From Casuarina equisetifolia (Eukaryota; Streptophyta; Magnoliopsida; Fagales; Casuarinaceae): 64,000 nt of DNA. Shown here in pieces: positions 10,331-20,599 of this stretch (position 1 is the first letter of the stretch; each line of letters opens with the position of its first letter). The stretch lies in contig CM052354.1 of the NCBI GenBank assembly GCA_028551475.1, positions 868,001-932,000 of the forward strand. The letters are read 5' to 3'. The notes beneath the pieces were generated by a model. That model did no database searches and was not told the origin of the DNA. It saw only the letters and a program-made list of their open reading frames with translations. The translations under genes and the position numbers were made by a program.

Positions 10331-10582
10331 TGTAACAAGAGGAAAAAGAGAAAACGGGCCAGTGTTTGGGAATTGTATATTTACTTGCTCAAGTAATTTA
10401 GTACAGGACTCATCCTTATATAACAGAAGGACCAAACTAATATGGAAAGAATATAGACAATGAACAAAATATTACATTAATTCATATACAAGTAATATCT
10501 ATAATAAACCTATGCCATAAGGAAAGAATATGGACCTATATCAGGAAAATATAAACTGGAATATGCGGACGTATCTCCAACA
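10331..10582 (-). repeat. Copia-1 right LTR (5' LTR)
   Basis: 252 bp, partner of the left LTR and followed by the target duplication ATTTT. Five of the six differences are C:G in the left copy and T:A here. Confidence 0.93.
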
Positions 10583-10589
10583 ATTTTTT

Positions 10590-10685
10590 ATATTTTTTAT
10601 TTTTTATTACAATGCACGTACAAAAGAGAAGAGAGATTCGAACCCGCGGTCGGATGGACACTGAGCCGGGGTTTCCCTCAACCTA
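10590..10685 (-). mobile_element. tRNA-derived SINE-like element, copy 1
   Basis: On the minus strand a degenerate A box (GGCTCAGTGTCC) is followed about 20-25 nt later by a good B box (GGGTTCGAATCTC). The sequence then ends in TGCATTGTAATAAAAAAT. This order and the A/T-rich tail fit a plant SINE. No target duplication was defined, so the ends are approximate. Confidence 0.45.
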
Positions 10686-11085
10686 CTTGTTGGTATTCCC
10701 CTTAAAGAATGCTTACACGCCATGACGACTAAATTTGAGAGGAAAGGGTGGAAAGCGTCCAGTTCGAATAAGCAGCACATGTTCATCATTGAATAAGGCT
10801 TTTTCCGACATCTATGGCATTTATGAACGAGGACAAGATCAAAACCCAAAAGCCAAGTAAACCATTTTGTGGTCTGTGGAGAGGGAGAAGTCTCCATCTA
10901 CGTGACCTTGACAACTATTTACCATTTAGGCGTCATCAATGTGGTGGTGACGTTTTCAAGAAATGGTGTTGCCATGTTGTCCACTCGTCATTAATGCAGT
11001 GCATTTTGGCTGCCCTCTAATAAGAAGGTCAATTATAAACAGTTAAAAGTATGCTAAGGCTCTCTTATGAAAAAGTTACTTGGGA

Positions 11086-11355
11086 TTAACCATCACGATC
11101 TTGCCGACATGGAAAGCTGATGTCCAATTGCCTTTTGCGTACCCTCAAAGTGTATTCTCTGTCCAGCCCAAATGGCATCTTATCGATCTTATCCAAGATA
11201 TCTATGTCCCCGCTTATCAGTGAGTACAAGCAATCAACGGATCCATTTTCAGCAGCATTTCTCAAATCAACCATCTTCTGGGGAGTGACAGTTGATCGAA
11301 TTTGAAGAATCCTAAAACGTGAGCGTGAGAGAGATAGAAAAGTCACGGCTGCCAT
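11086..11355 (-). pseudogene. 5' fragment of an A-like ankyrin gene
   Basis: Between about 11295 and 11171 the minus strand encodes the N-terminal segment of the family (VTPQKM through LDKIDKMPF), almost the same as residues 21-60 of gene A. Homology stops abruptly before the first ankyrin helix (A continues VETPLH) and runs into unrelated sequence. No other exon is present nearby. It appears to be the stump of a lost paralogue; its upstream module (11.38-11.97 kb) is still attached. Confidence 0.75.
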
Positions 11356-11544
11356 AAATCACGGCTACGGTTAAAAAAGTAAAAAAAATAAAATGGGCTA
11401 CTTTTGATATAAGACTACAGATTGATATCGATGTAAAGCTCGACCATCCTCTTTTCGTAGGACCAGGTCACGCATGGGGTTCTGTAGAAACCTGCGCATG
11501 TCATTGAAACCACGAGTTCAACATTGTTTTTTTTATATATATTT

Positions 11545-11660
11545 TTTTTATTACAAATACACTTACCTGAAAAGGAGGGGACGGGATTTAAACTGACGAC
11601 TGGTGGGATAGCCGATTAGGATTTGGCTCAAAAAATGCCACTGAGCCAGGCCCGCCCCAG
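11545..11660 (-). mobile_element. tRNA-derived SINE-like element, copy 2
   Basis: On the minus strand the A box TGGCTCAGTGG (11648-11638) matches the pol III consensus, and a degenerate B box (AGTTTAAATCCC, about 11594-11583) follows. The element ends in TATTTGTAATAAAAAAA. It is the same type as the 10.6 kb copy but has diverged from it. The boundaries are estimates. Confidence 0.5.
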
Positions 11661-11744
11661 TTCAACGTTGTCGGGGGAGAACGACTCTCTAAACAAAAAG
11701 CAACTTGCTTGGTATAAAAAAGAGATATTCCCTATGAGCATGCA

Positions 11745-11965
11745 AGTCCAATTTATAACTGATGGGACTTAAAGGGGCAACAATTCCTTTTGGAAGCTCG
11801 CAAGCGGAAGAGACGGATGGAATCCATCCACATGCCTACCCACGCGGGGCAATGTGCGGACACTGGACCCCGCTTACCGCTCAGAATCCAAGAGACTACA
11901 AGATTTTTTGGAAGACAGAGTATGGCTGTATGCATTCTTCGACGATTCAACATGGTGTTTGATTC
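11745..11965. repeat. Upstream module, copy 1
   Basis: Contains GGGGCAACAATTCCTT, GGAATCCATCCACATGC, GCGGACACTGGACCCCG, AGAATCCAAGAGACTACA and GAAGACAGAGTATGGCTG. Versions of the same string recur at 17.42-17.60, 21.16-21.29, 27.05-27.39 and 32.29-32.62 kb, each upstream of a subfamily 1 gene. Confidence 0.65.
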
Positions 11966-12379
11966 CGAAACTTAGTTTTGAATTATAACTGTAACTAGTT
12001 TATGCTGCTATTGATTTCTATTAGCATGAGAATATATTTTAAAACTTTAAGACATTGAATTAGAAGATCTTGCTACTTATAAGGTTAACGGTTTATCTTC
12101 ATACTTTTGATATAAAAATAACACTTATTTTTAACATTCTTTATATGTAAACATAAATATTGAGAGTAGACACAACTTCAACTCTAGGACTTGAAAACTA
12201 TAAAATAGAGGTTCATCTTTAACTTTAATACCTTATTAAAGAGTAAGGTCTATTTTAAAATCTTAAGGAATTCATAAAGAAAATTTCATCATTTATAAAA
12301 TCAATAGTTTATCTTTATGATTTTATTATGAAACAACACCCACTGTTAATAATTTATTTTTAACTCATAATCAATTTAA

Positions 12380-12960
12380 GTACCAAAGATAAATTTTAAA
12401 GCTTATTTCATGGATAGGTTGTACAAATACACAACATTCTTACAAAATAGCTTAGCAAATAGTTTACTCATCAAAGAAATAAGTGAGATTAGAGTTACTG
12501 AATCTTACACTTTGGAATAAAATCCTTTTAGGACATGTACTTTGAAATTTCATTAATCTCTTAAACTCTCCCTTATGGAGTAAGTAGATTTACAGTACAA
12601 TATATATATATAAAAACTCCAATAATGCAACTTGACAAAAAAGATTTCATGGCATAGAATTGGAGAGATCTTCTCAAACTATGTCTTACTCTTACCTTAG
12701 TTCTTCATAGATATACTTATTGCTATAAAGAAATTTACAAGGAGCTTCAACAAATTAATGAAAAAATGGAATGATATGATATGATTTGAACTAGTGGTAT
12801 TAATCATCATGATTTGAAAAACTGTTTTTACTCAAAATAAAATTTGATGTCACATTACAGGATGAAATAAAGAATTATAATGAATGATCACTAACTTGCT
12901 AACCACTCACTAGGCCTTTGCTAACATAACAAGCACCAAAAAATCCATTGATGTAAAAGT
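12380..12960. repeat. Dispersed repeat, partner at 43.98-44.52 kb
   Basis: Non-coding. It shares a long diverged match with about 44.11-44.50 kb, for example TAGTTTACTCATCAAAGAAAT against TAGTTTGTTCATCAAAAAAAG, and AATAAAATCCTTTTAGGA against AATAAAATCCTTTTGGAA. The orientation is direct. The family is not recognised. Confidence 0.55.
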
Positions 12961-13142
12961 TCGAACTACTACTTCCTTCAATAATAATTGTTAGGACCCT
13001 CACGTACTACTACTAGACCAAAGATATAGTTGATAGTCAAAACACATATGGCTCACACAAAGTTGCTACCAGACCACTAATATGCACCAACAAACATCCA
13101 CATGACATGCACGAATAATTTAATTTCATATTTAAGGGAGAA

Positions 13143-13525
13143 AATGTTTACTTTTGAACTAAAGGGATTTTTTGGTGCTTTCATCTTTCTATACTAAAGG
13201 TATATTGTGTCATCTCCTTCGGTCATTTTTAGTCCAGAATAGATTCGCCTTTATCTTCTACCGAAGTTAAAAGGGATTTTATTTCATATTTTAGTTACAA
13301 AATGTTACCATTTCAATGGCACTTGCATCTTTCTTACTAAAGGTGATGCTATTTCATAATCTTTGGTCATTTTCTATTCCAAAAAGGATTTGCCTAAATC
13401 ATCTTTCCAAATCAAAGGTGATTTTGTTACATACATTAGTTAGTACATGTTAAGACTTTAATGTCACTTCTATCCTTTCATATTAAAGGTGATATCATTT
13501 CATGTCCCTTGGTCCTTTTTTACTC
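13143..13525. repeat. Diverged tandem repeat, about 150-bp unit
   Basis: Two to three degenerate copies of a unit with the landmarks AAATGTTAC, CATCTTTCTTACTAAAGGTG, TTTCAT..TCTTTGGTCATTTT and GGATTTGCCT. Successive AAATGTT/ACATGTT starts fall near 13143, 13298 and 13447. No coding content was seen. Confidence 0.6.
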
Positions 13526-13529
13526 GGAA

Positions 13530-14055
13530 AAAAAAAAAAAAAACAACAACAACAACAAATGACATTCAAAAGAATGCCATTTGCTATTACATGATCGCCA
13601 AGCACGCCCATGGACCAATGTGAGAAGAACCTTTGCAAAAGCCCATGTACTCCTGAATATCCTCTCGATCTAAACAGGTTCACCCTCTTATAGCAAACCG
13701 TAGAGAAGCAACTGTGATTGGTGGGATTAGCATAGTTACGCCGATCTGGGTAAGAGATGGTTCAAGTACTTTCAGACCGTATTCAAGGCCTGGACAAGCT
13801 TCTCTTCTCCTCCAATTAACTTCGTCTTCAAAGACGGAAACAGCATATCTTAGAACAAGCTAAAATCGTCTACCCATGCAAAACCAATCATCCCTTGTAA
13901 AGTAAGATGAAAGGATATAGTATAATGTCTATGTAGTATAATGTTGACATGAGTAGTGTACGATTTAGTGGACGAATGTTATCTAACTAGTAGAATGCTA
14001 CAATGATAGTACAAAAGATATGAAAGCTTTGTATGGCTTGCTAGCTTCGTTTTTT
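13530..14055. other. Unrecognised spacer with A-tract and CAA repeat
   Basis: Starts with a run of A and (CAA) repeats near 13529-13558, then mixed sequence less AT-rich than its surroundings. No open frame of note, no paralogue elsewhere in the window, and the family is unknown. It could be the 3' end of a retroelement, judged only from the A-rich edge. Confidence 0.3.
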
Positions 14056-14059
14056 TGCA

Positions 14060-15540
14060 TTTGGGAAGCACGCAACTCCTATTTCAAAATTATTCTAAAA
14101 TACTTCCACACATGCCTAGAATACTCCTTAAATAACATCAAGAATTATACGCATTTCTAAAACACTGCAAAATATCTAGAAATATATTATATATGTTTTA
14201 AAAAAATAATGTGTCCATATTTCCTATAAATAGTTTTAGAAGTACATATTTTAACAGTTCTACTCTTTGTTCATGCTTAACACAGATTGGCTCAGATCTA
14301 ATCAATTCTGTCCGCATTTACCATATACGTTCTGCCTTGCCATCAAGAATACGCATACCCACATCATTGTGCCTGGGCGGGCCTATAAATGCCAAGGCTT
14401 ACTGTGCCGAACACATATCTTTGACTCCCACAAGCATGAACTGTGGCCAAGCACATGGCTAACATTCTTGGAATATTAGGAGATTTTCTTTATACATTCG
14501 TTTGTTAAAACAGGTAATTACAGAAAAAATATTTATTTGTTCTTCTATATTTTAACTTTTCTCATGATGAAAATAGAAATTCTTATAACTTAATGTTGGT
14601 GTTTACTATGACTTTAAATAACTCATTCTTAACCTATGAATGTTATTTGAGTCTAGTTAAACCACTTGACCAATTCTACCTATATTTAGCATGAGTAAAA
14701 TTTGAACACGTCTTATGTTCTTAAACACATAAAAGACTCACTCGTTCCTGCTGTTTTCTCAATCTCTTAGTCAATCTCCGTAAAAGGCCCTTATAGTTGA
14801 TTTGCGTTTCAGTAATTTTCTCAAACAGTTGGCAGAGTTGTATGACAAAAGACCGAATCAAATATCATGCAAGACTCGCTTTCTATATTAAGCCCAATCG
14901 CTATTTGTCCCCTTGTAGTCATTCATGCGTTTTGGGCTTGAAAACTATGAACACACAGCTCGTTCGTGTCCAACCTTTTTCGCTTCAGTTCGTGTTAGCC
15001 TCCAATGGAAGTTGAAGTGAGGAACTGTTTTCACTATTAATTGCTGGAACAAGTGAGCGCTATGTCAGCAGAACCCGATTGTCAAAATGGTATCTATGTG
15101 ATAGTTATTAAGAACAAATCTTCCCTGACGTTTTCATACTTGCCTTCTCGTTGAAGTAGAGAACTAGAAAAGTTTCTAAAAGAGATCTTAACAGAAGCGC
15201 AAATACATTGATATAGTACCCAATGAAGGCTCTCACAAAAGGAGCAACTCTATAGACATATCACGAATTCATTCTTTTGATGTTCTTGCATAAGATGTAT
15301 ACATTTAAAAAGACTACACTAAAACAGCTGAGACAAATTCCACAATATTTGAAGGAGATCCAGAGTCTTTGTAATTCTACTTAAACTAGCAAGAGTCAGT
15401 GTTGGAGACCTTCATAACAACTCTCATGTGTTTGATAGATGAAAAAAAAAGCAGGCCAAAAGAGAAAGAGGGTGGTAAGACTATGAGAAAGATCCAAAGC
15501 TATGTGAGAAGGAAGGCTAAATCCCACATCATAATGTGTT
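14060..15540 (-). repeat. Downstream module of gene B (long copy)
   Basis: Diverged copy of about 35.46-36.72 kb and, in its second half, of 1.5-2.35 kb. Landmarks are a TACTCCTTAAATAA stretch, ACAGTTCTACTCTTTGTTC and TATTTAGCATGAGTAAAATTTG. Nearest the gene is the conserved block at about 15.25-15.30 kb (GACATATCACGAATTCA, then ATGTTCTTGCATAAGAT). No credible gene. Confidence 0.65.
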
Positions 15541-15547
15541 GAGGCAA

Positions 15548-17024
15548 TTAAAATAATGTGGACGACATATGTAAGTGTGGATCAAGCTTTTTGGGTCGAG
15601 GAATAAAGGCCTTAACAAGCTTTCTTCGCCTATAAAGCACAATGCCTTGCAAAGCCAAAAACAACAATGGAGAAAAAACACAAAACAATATGTAATAATT
15701 GCGTGGCATATCAAATGGGATAACTTTAATAGGAGCTGTGATGAATAACGACGCTAGAAAACACAGAGAGAGGACGTAGAGAGGTAAACCGAACATTCCA
15801 CTTCTAAAATCAGTGGGAAGGAGAAGAATTAATGAAAAGATCGACACAAAAAAGGATAAGCAACTTAGGACTGAGATGAGAATGAAAATGTTTTCTTCCA
15901 TGGTTGCTGTCCCCACAGCGTAAGGGGTGGGGGGTGTATAGAATCCACTATTGAAGCCAGCCCGGATTCTGTGCTGGAACTTACGGGTTTTTGAAAGGTG
16001 GGAGTTGTTTTGCCAAACTCCTCCGGGGGGGTTTACTGTTGCTTGGTAGGTGATTGTCAGAAGCAACACAGCAACCACCAACAATGCGTTGCGCGTGGTA
16101 TCTGAGATATTTGCTGTCTGACGCAGAAAGAATATGTATATCTTCTCTTCCCAGTTCACAGGACTTCTGTAGTAATCTATGAAAAATGGATCTTGCTTAT
16201 CCCCAATCTTTTTCTTTTCCCCTTTCACTGGTGGATGTTGCGATTTTAAATAGTCCAAATCCTTGGACTTCAAATCAATGACTCGGCGAAAGGGGGAGTT
16301 AAATTTCAGCAGCAATTTCACAATCTACATGATATAGATATGAACAATCAGTATTCCCATCAACGTAAAGTAGCTTAAAAGAAACTTGAAAAGGATATCC
16401 CTAACAAAAGCCCAGGTAAAGGGAACTTGCCTTGGATAGCTTCTTATTTACTGCGATGTCCAACACAGTGTTACCTTCCATGTCCTCCGCATTCAGCAAC
16501 CTCTTCTCCCATGAATAGGCTTGCCTAAACCAGGTCCGCCGAAGCCATCCCAATAGGAGCTGAAAAGCTTCGAATTTTTCAGACTTCAAGGCAACGTGCA
16601 ACACGGTTTCTCTTCTATTTGTTACATCTTCAACAGATCTCGGACATGCTCGTAGAAACTCGGCCAAAAGTTCAAGCTCTTCTGTTTGAGCTACGTAGTG
16701 CAAAGGAGTCAAACCATCCTTTCCGTGGATACGAACAAGTTCTTCATCAAAATAGAGTAGACAGCGCACCATTTGGGTTTGAGTTTTTTCCAAAGCAAGG
16801 TGCATGGGGGTATAACCTTCTTTGTTCAGCTTCTTAGAGAACGACTTCTTCAATCTTAAAACCTCCATGGCAAACTCGGTTTGCCCTTCAACTGCAGCCA
16901 CATGGAGTGGAGTCTCCACAAATGGAATCTTATCAATCTTCTCCAAGATATCTACATCCTTCTCTATCAGGGAGTACAAGCCATTAACGTTTCCTTCTTT
17001 AGCAGCTTGTCTCAAATCGGTCAT
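15548..17024 (-). CDS. Gene B: ankyrin-repeat PGG-domain membrane protein
   Basis: Exon 1 is 17024-16431 and exon 2 is 16324-15548, about 456 aa. The intron (16430-16325, 106 nt) has donor AAG|GCAAGT and acceptor ATGTAG. Four ankyrin repeats plus a half repeat (ETPLHVAAVEG, GYTPMHLALEK, GLTPLHYVAQ, ETVLHVALKS, GNTVLDIAV) precede the PGG domain with PPGG at about 297-300 and four membrane segments; the C-terminus is HMSSTLF. The first in-frame ATG is at 17024 (MTDLRQAAKEG). At 17063, aligned with gene A's ATG, the codon is GTG, so the conserved N-terminal extension is probably not translated. The ATG at 17164 is out of frame and near the predicted transcription start. B lacks the internal duplication before the intron seen in A and D. 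Likely functional. Confidence 0.85.
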
Positions 17025-17109
17025 TTGCTTAGGAGCAACAGCGTCTTCCGAGCTCTTACTCACTTCTTGGTTAGTGACAATTGATAGAACTTGAAGAATC
17101 CCAAAACTT

Positions 17110-17196
17110 GAGAGAGAGAGAGAGAGAGAGAGAGGTTGGAAGAGAGAAAGGGGCTTTCAACCATGAGACGGCTACATTTTTCCAATCCTTTTTATA
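17110..17196 (-). promoter_or_regulatory. Gene B TATA box and CT-repeat 5' UTR
   Basis: TATAAAAA lies on the minus strand at 17196-17189, predicting a start near 17165. The predicted 5' UTR contains an uninterrupted CT dinucleotide tract (AG on the plus strand, 17110-17134), a common plant 5' UTR feature that can vary in length. Confidence 0.5.
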
Positions 17197-17419
17197 TGTG
17201 GTGTAAACTTACAATAGAAAAGTCAATAAAGATTACGATAGGTGGAGAAAGATGATGGTCGAGCACCCGATGCGCGACTCGTGGCAGATTTCTCTAATAA
17301 CATACGGTAATCCGTGATGACCAAGTTAATCAAGTCTACCCTGCAAGCCTGCACAGAGAGCTAACACCTTATGAGCTTTCCGGGAAAGCCAGGTTCGTGG
17401 GAAGTCCAGTCAATAACAA

Positions 17420-17600
17420 TGGTGTGAAAGAACCTAAAGGGACAACAATCCTTGAAGTAAACCAGCAAGTGGAAGACAGCTGGAATCCTTCCACATGCTT
17501 AGAGAACCACGTGGATCCTAATGTTTGGACCGTTCTACAGGATGTTTTCGAAGACAGTATGGCTGTGTGCAGTCCTCTGGGAATCCAACTTGGTATTATG
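17420..17600. repeat. Upstream module, copy 2 (before gene B)
   Basis: Contains GGGACAACAATCCTTGAAGT, GGAATCCTTCCACATGCTTA, GAGAACCACGTGG and GAAGACAGTATGGCTGTGTG. It includes CACGTG, a G-box core. The neighbouring 17.75-17.78 kb string GATTAACCATCACGATCTTG is shared with 11.08-11.10 kb. Confidence 0.6.
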
Positions 17601-17639
17601 CTGGAAAGCTTGCAGTGTGTCGTCCTGTCAAAAACGTGT

Positions 17640-18180
17640 TGTCTTTAAAAAAAGATTTACTTGAATTTTATTCCATCCACGACTCCCACCTTTTGATTAA
17701 ACAAAACTGGCTTCCCTACACTACCATTCCATTTCTTTGGAATGGGGATTAACCATCACGATCTTGCTGACATGCTTGATTGCAATAAAGTATTTGTATC
17801 AGTTATTACGTAATTGTTGAGAGTTTATATTTTTGGAAATATTTGTTCTGAGTTTTATTTTTTCTTAAAATTAGCTTGAAAGAAAAAAAAATATAACTCA
17901 CATGAAAGATAAATAATAAATTAATAATGTAATATATATATAATTTTATCACATCTTTTCATTCTAAATATTAAAAAGTATATATATCTTACGAGAATAT
18001 AATTCATAAAGAACGAGTATCTTACTCAAAACATGATCTTTGAAAATTCTTAAAAAATTTTATCAATTTGGTTTCACTAAATATATTTATTTAAAGAATC
18101 CTAAAAACGGGTTAATAAAATAGACTACTGGTGGAAGAAGTCTTATGTAGGTCAGTCTATCACTAAACCTCAGTAAATAA
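17640..18180. other. AT-rich spacer between B and C
   Basis: No gene. Runs of A and T with short TATATA tracts, followed by a short stretch (18.12-18.25 kb) leading into the C downstream module. Confidence 0.4.
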
Positions 18181-18727
18181 TGTCTCTATCAGTGTCACTA
18201 GAAATGGACCAAAGACCACGGTGGGCCCGTGTGTCTTCTTCCCACAATGTGAAAGCTTCCTTACCCACCTTTAGGTGTTTCTTTTTATTTTTTTCTATTG
18301 TTTTTTGCTGGAACGAGCGAGCTATCTGTCTCCGGACCCGTCTGCCAAAACTTCATCTGTGTGATAGTTATTAAGGGCAAATCTTCCCTAGGGCATATAT
18401 GTTGGAGGACTAGAAAAGTTTCCAAAGAATTCCATAATCGAGCAAAAATGCATTGTTACAATTCTATGAGAAAAAACATGACAAACAGAGCAACTTACTA
18501 GACATTTCAGGAATTCACTCCTTCAATGTTCTTACACAAGATAAATAGACTCAAAAACACCACACCTGAGCTACAAGTTCCACATTACTTAAGAGACAAA
18601 CTTTCCTAACCACTTATATAGGTTGGCAGATATGAAAGAAAGCAGAGCAAAAGAAAGGCAGAGTGAAAGAGATTCAAAGAGATGTAAGAAGGAAGGCTAA
18701 ATCCCACACCATACTGCGTTGAGGTGA
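18180..18727 (-). repeat. Downstream module of C
   Basis: Copy of the gene-A downstream module (TTGCTGGAACGAGCGAGC, CAAAACTTCATCTGTGTGATAG, then GACATTTCAGGAATTCACTC and AATGTTCTTACACAAGAT). It lies between the stop of C and the upstream region of B. Confidence 0.65.
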
Positions 18728-20359
18728 TTAAAATAATGTGGAGGACATATGTACGTTTGGATCAAGCTCTTTTGGTTTAGGAATAAAGGCATTCACAATC
18801 TTTTTTCGCCTATAAAGCACAATGCCTTGCAAAGCTAGAAACACCAAAGGAGCAAAAACACAAAACAATATGTAATAATTGGCTGGCACATGAAATGGGA
18901 AAATTTTAACTGGAGCTGTGATGAATAAAGCCGCTAGAAAACACAGAGAGAGGGCACAGAGGGGTAAACCAAACATTCCACTTCTAAAATCAGTGGGAAG
19001 GAGGAGAATTAATGAAAAGATCGACACAAAAAAGGATACGCAATTTAGGACTGAGATAAGAATAAAAACGTTTTCTTCAATGGTTGCTGTCCCAACAGCA
19101 TAAGGGGTAGGGGGTGTATAGAATCCACTATTGAAGCCAGCCCGGATTCTATGTTGGAACTTACGATTTCCAAGGTGCTTGTTTTCTGACCAAACTCCCC
19201 CAGGGGGGCTGACCGTTGCTTCATAGTTGATTGTCAGAAGCAAAACAGCAACCACCAACAAAGCATTGCGCGTGGTATCTGAGATATTTGCTGTTTGACG
19301 GAGAAAGAATATGTATACCTTCTCTTCCAAGTTCACATGACTTATGAAGTAAGCTACCAAAGATTGAACTCGCTTATCTCCGATCTTTTCCTGCTCCTCA
19401 ATCTTTGAATCTTCCTCAGGCTTGATCTTTTCCTCGGCCTTTTTAGTTGATGACCATTGCAATTCTTTGAGCTTACCTCGATAGTCCTTGGACTCTAAAT
19501 CAATCACATTGTGGAAGAGCGAACTAAATGTCATTAACGATTTCATGATCTGCATGATGTAAAGATGCAAAGTAACCATTCCCATCAAGTTAAAGTGGGC
19601 TAAAACAAACTCAAAAAGATATCCCTATGGAAAGCTCAACTAAAATCATTTACTAGAAAAAACAAGTAAAGGGAACTTGCCTCAGGTAGCTTCTTAGCTA
19701 CTGCAATGTCCAACACAGTGTTACCGTCCTTGTCCTCCGCGTTCAGCAACTTCTTCTCCCAGGAATAGGCATGTTTAAACCAAGTCCGCCGAAGCCATCC
19801 CAACAGGAGCTGAAAAGCTTCGAAGTTGTTAGACTTCAGGGCAACATGCAAAACAGTTTCTTTCTTATTTGTTACATCTCGGACATGCTCGTAGAAATAG
19901 GACCAAAAGACCAAGATTTCCTGTTCGAGCAACATGATGCAAAGGAGTGAGACCGTCCTTTCCGTGGACACGAACAAGTTCTTCATCAAAATCAAGTAGA
20001 CATTGTACCATTCGGATTTTACCCTTTTCCAATGCAAGGTCCATGGGGGTGCAACCACTTTCATTTAATTTCTTAGAAAATGACCTCTTCAATTTCAAGA
20101 CCTCCATGGCAAACTCGATTTGCCCTTCAATTGCAGCCGTATGCAATGGAGTCTCAACAAATGGCATCTTTTCGATATTATCCAAGATATCGATGTCATC
20201 GCGTATCAGTGAGTACAAGCAATCAACCGTTCCATTTTTAGCAGCTTCTTTCAAATCATCCATTTGGTTTTCAGTGACAGCATCTCTCGAGCTCTTACCC
20301 ATTTTCCGGTTACCCTTTTCCTGCATAATGCCAGCATTGCTCGAACCCTGATCACCCAT
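18728..20359 (-). pseudogene. Gene C: frameshifted ankyrin-PGG gene
   Basis: The layout matches A, B and D: exon 1 20359-19681, intron 19680-19550 (131 nt, donor GAG|GCAAGT, acceptor ATGCAG) and exon 2 19549-18728. The ATG at 20359 opens MGDQGSSNAG as in D. An 11-nt deletion near 19879, relative to B and D, breaks the frame in the fourth ankyrin repeat, so the product stops after 164 residues and lacks the membrane domain. Everything after the lesion is otherwise well kept, including PPGG, four hydrophobic segments and HMSSTLF, which suggests a recent event. A truncated soluble ankyrin product, or a sequence error, remains possible. Confidence 0.82.
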
Positions 20360-20562
20360 TTCCTGGCTAGTGGCAGGATACGTCGGACTCTTACTCGTTT
20401 GCTGGGGAATGATAAAGAAAAATAAAGAACAGCAAGAAATCTCAAGGGAGTTGTACTGAACCTTATATTGAAGAACAACTACAAGAACACCAGTTTTATG
20501 TTTCTTCCTTTCCTTTGATTACCAATAATGAAATTTAAGCAATTGAATGGATAAATCCTCAT

Positions 20563-20570
20563 TATTTATA
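20563..20570 (-). promoter_or_regulatory. Gene C TATA box
   Basis: TATAAATA on the minus strand, about 205 nt before the ATG. No second TATA lies nearer the gene. Confidence 0.35.
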
Positions 20571-20599
20571 GATGACATACTACTCGTAGTCAGGCGGAC

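Larger units (their letters stand above)
4787..10582 (-). mobile_element. Copia-1: complete Ty1/copia LTR retrotransposon
   Basis: A 5796-bp element bounded by two 252-bp LTRs (TG...CA) and flanked by the 5-bp target duplication ATTTT on both sides. It is transcribed on the minus strand. The primer-binding site next to the right LTR reads TGGTATCAAGAGCC, an initiator-Met type with one extra base. A polypurine tract (TTGAGGGGGAG) abuts the left LTR. Domain order is Gag, protease, integrase, reverse transcriptase, RNase H, as in Copia. In-frame stops make it non-autonomous. Confidence 0.95.

Noticed and set aside
10607..10897. 96-aa frame next to the SINE
   Set aside because: It crosses the SINE-like tail and boxes; no conserved coding signal.
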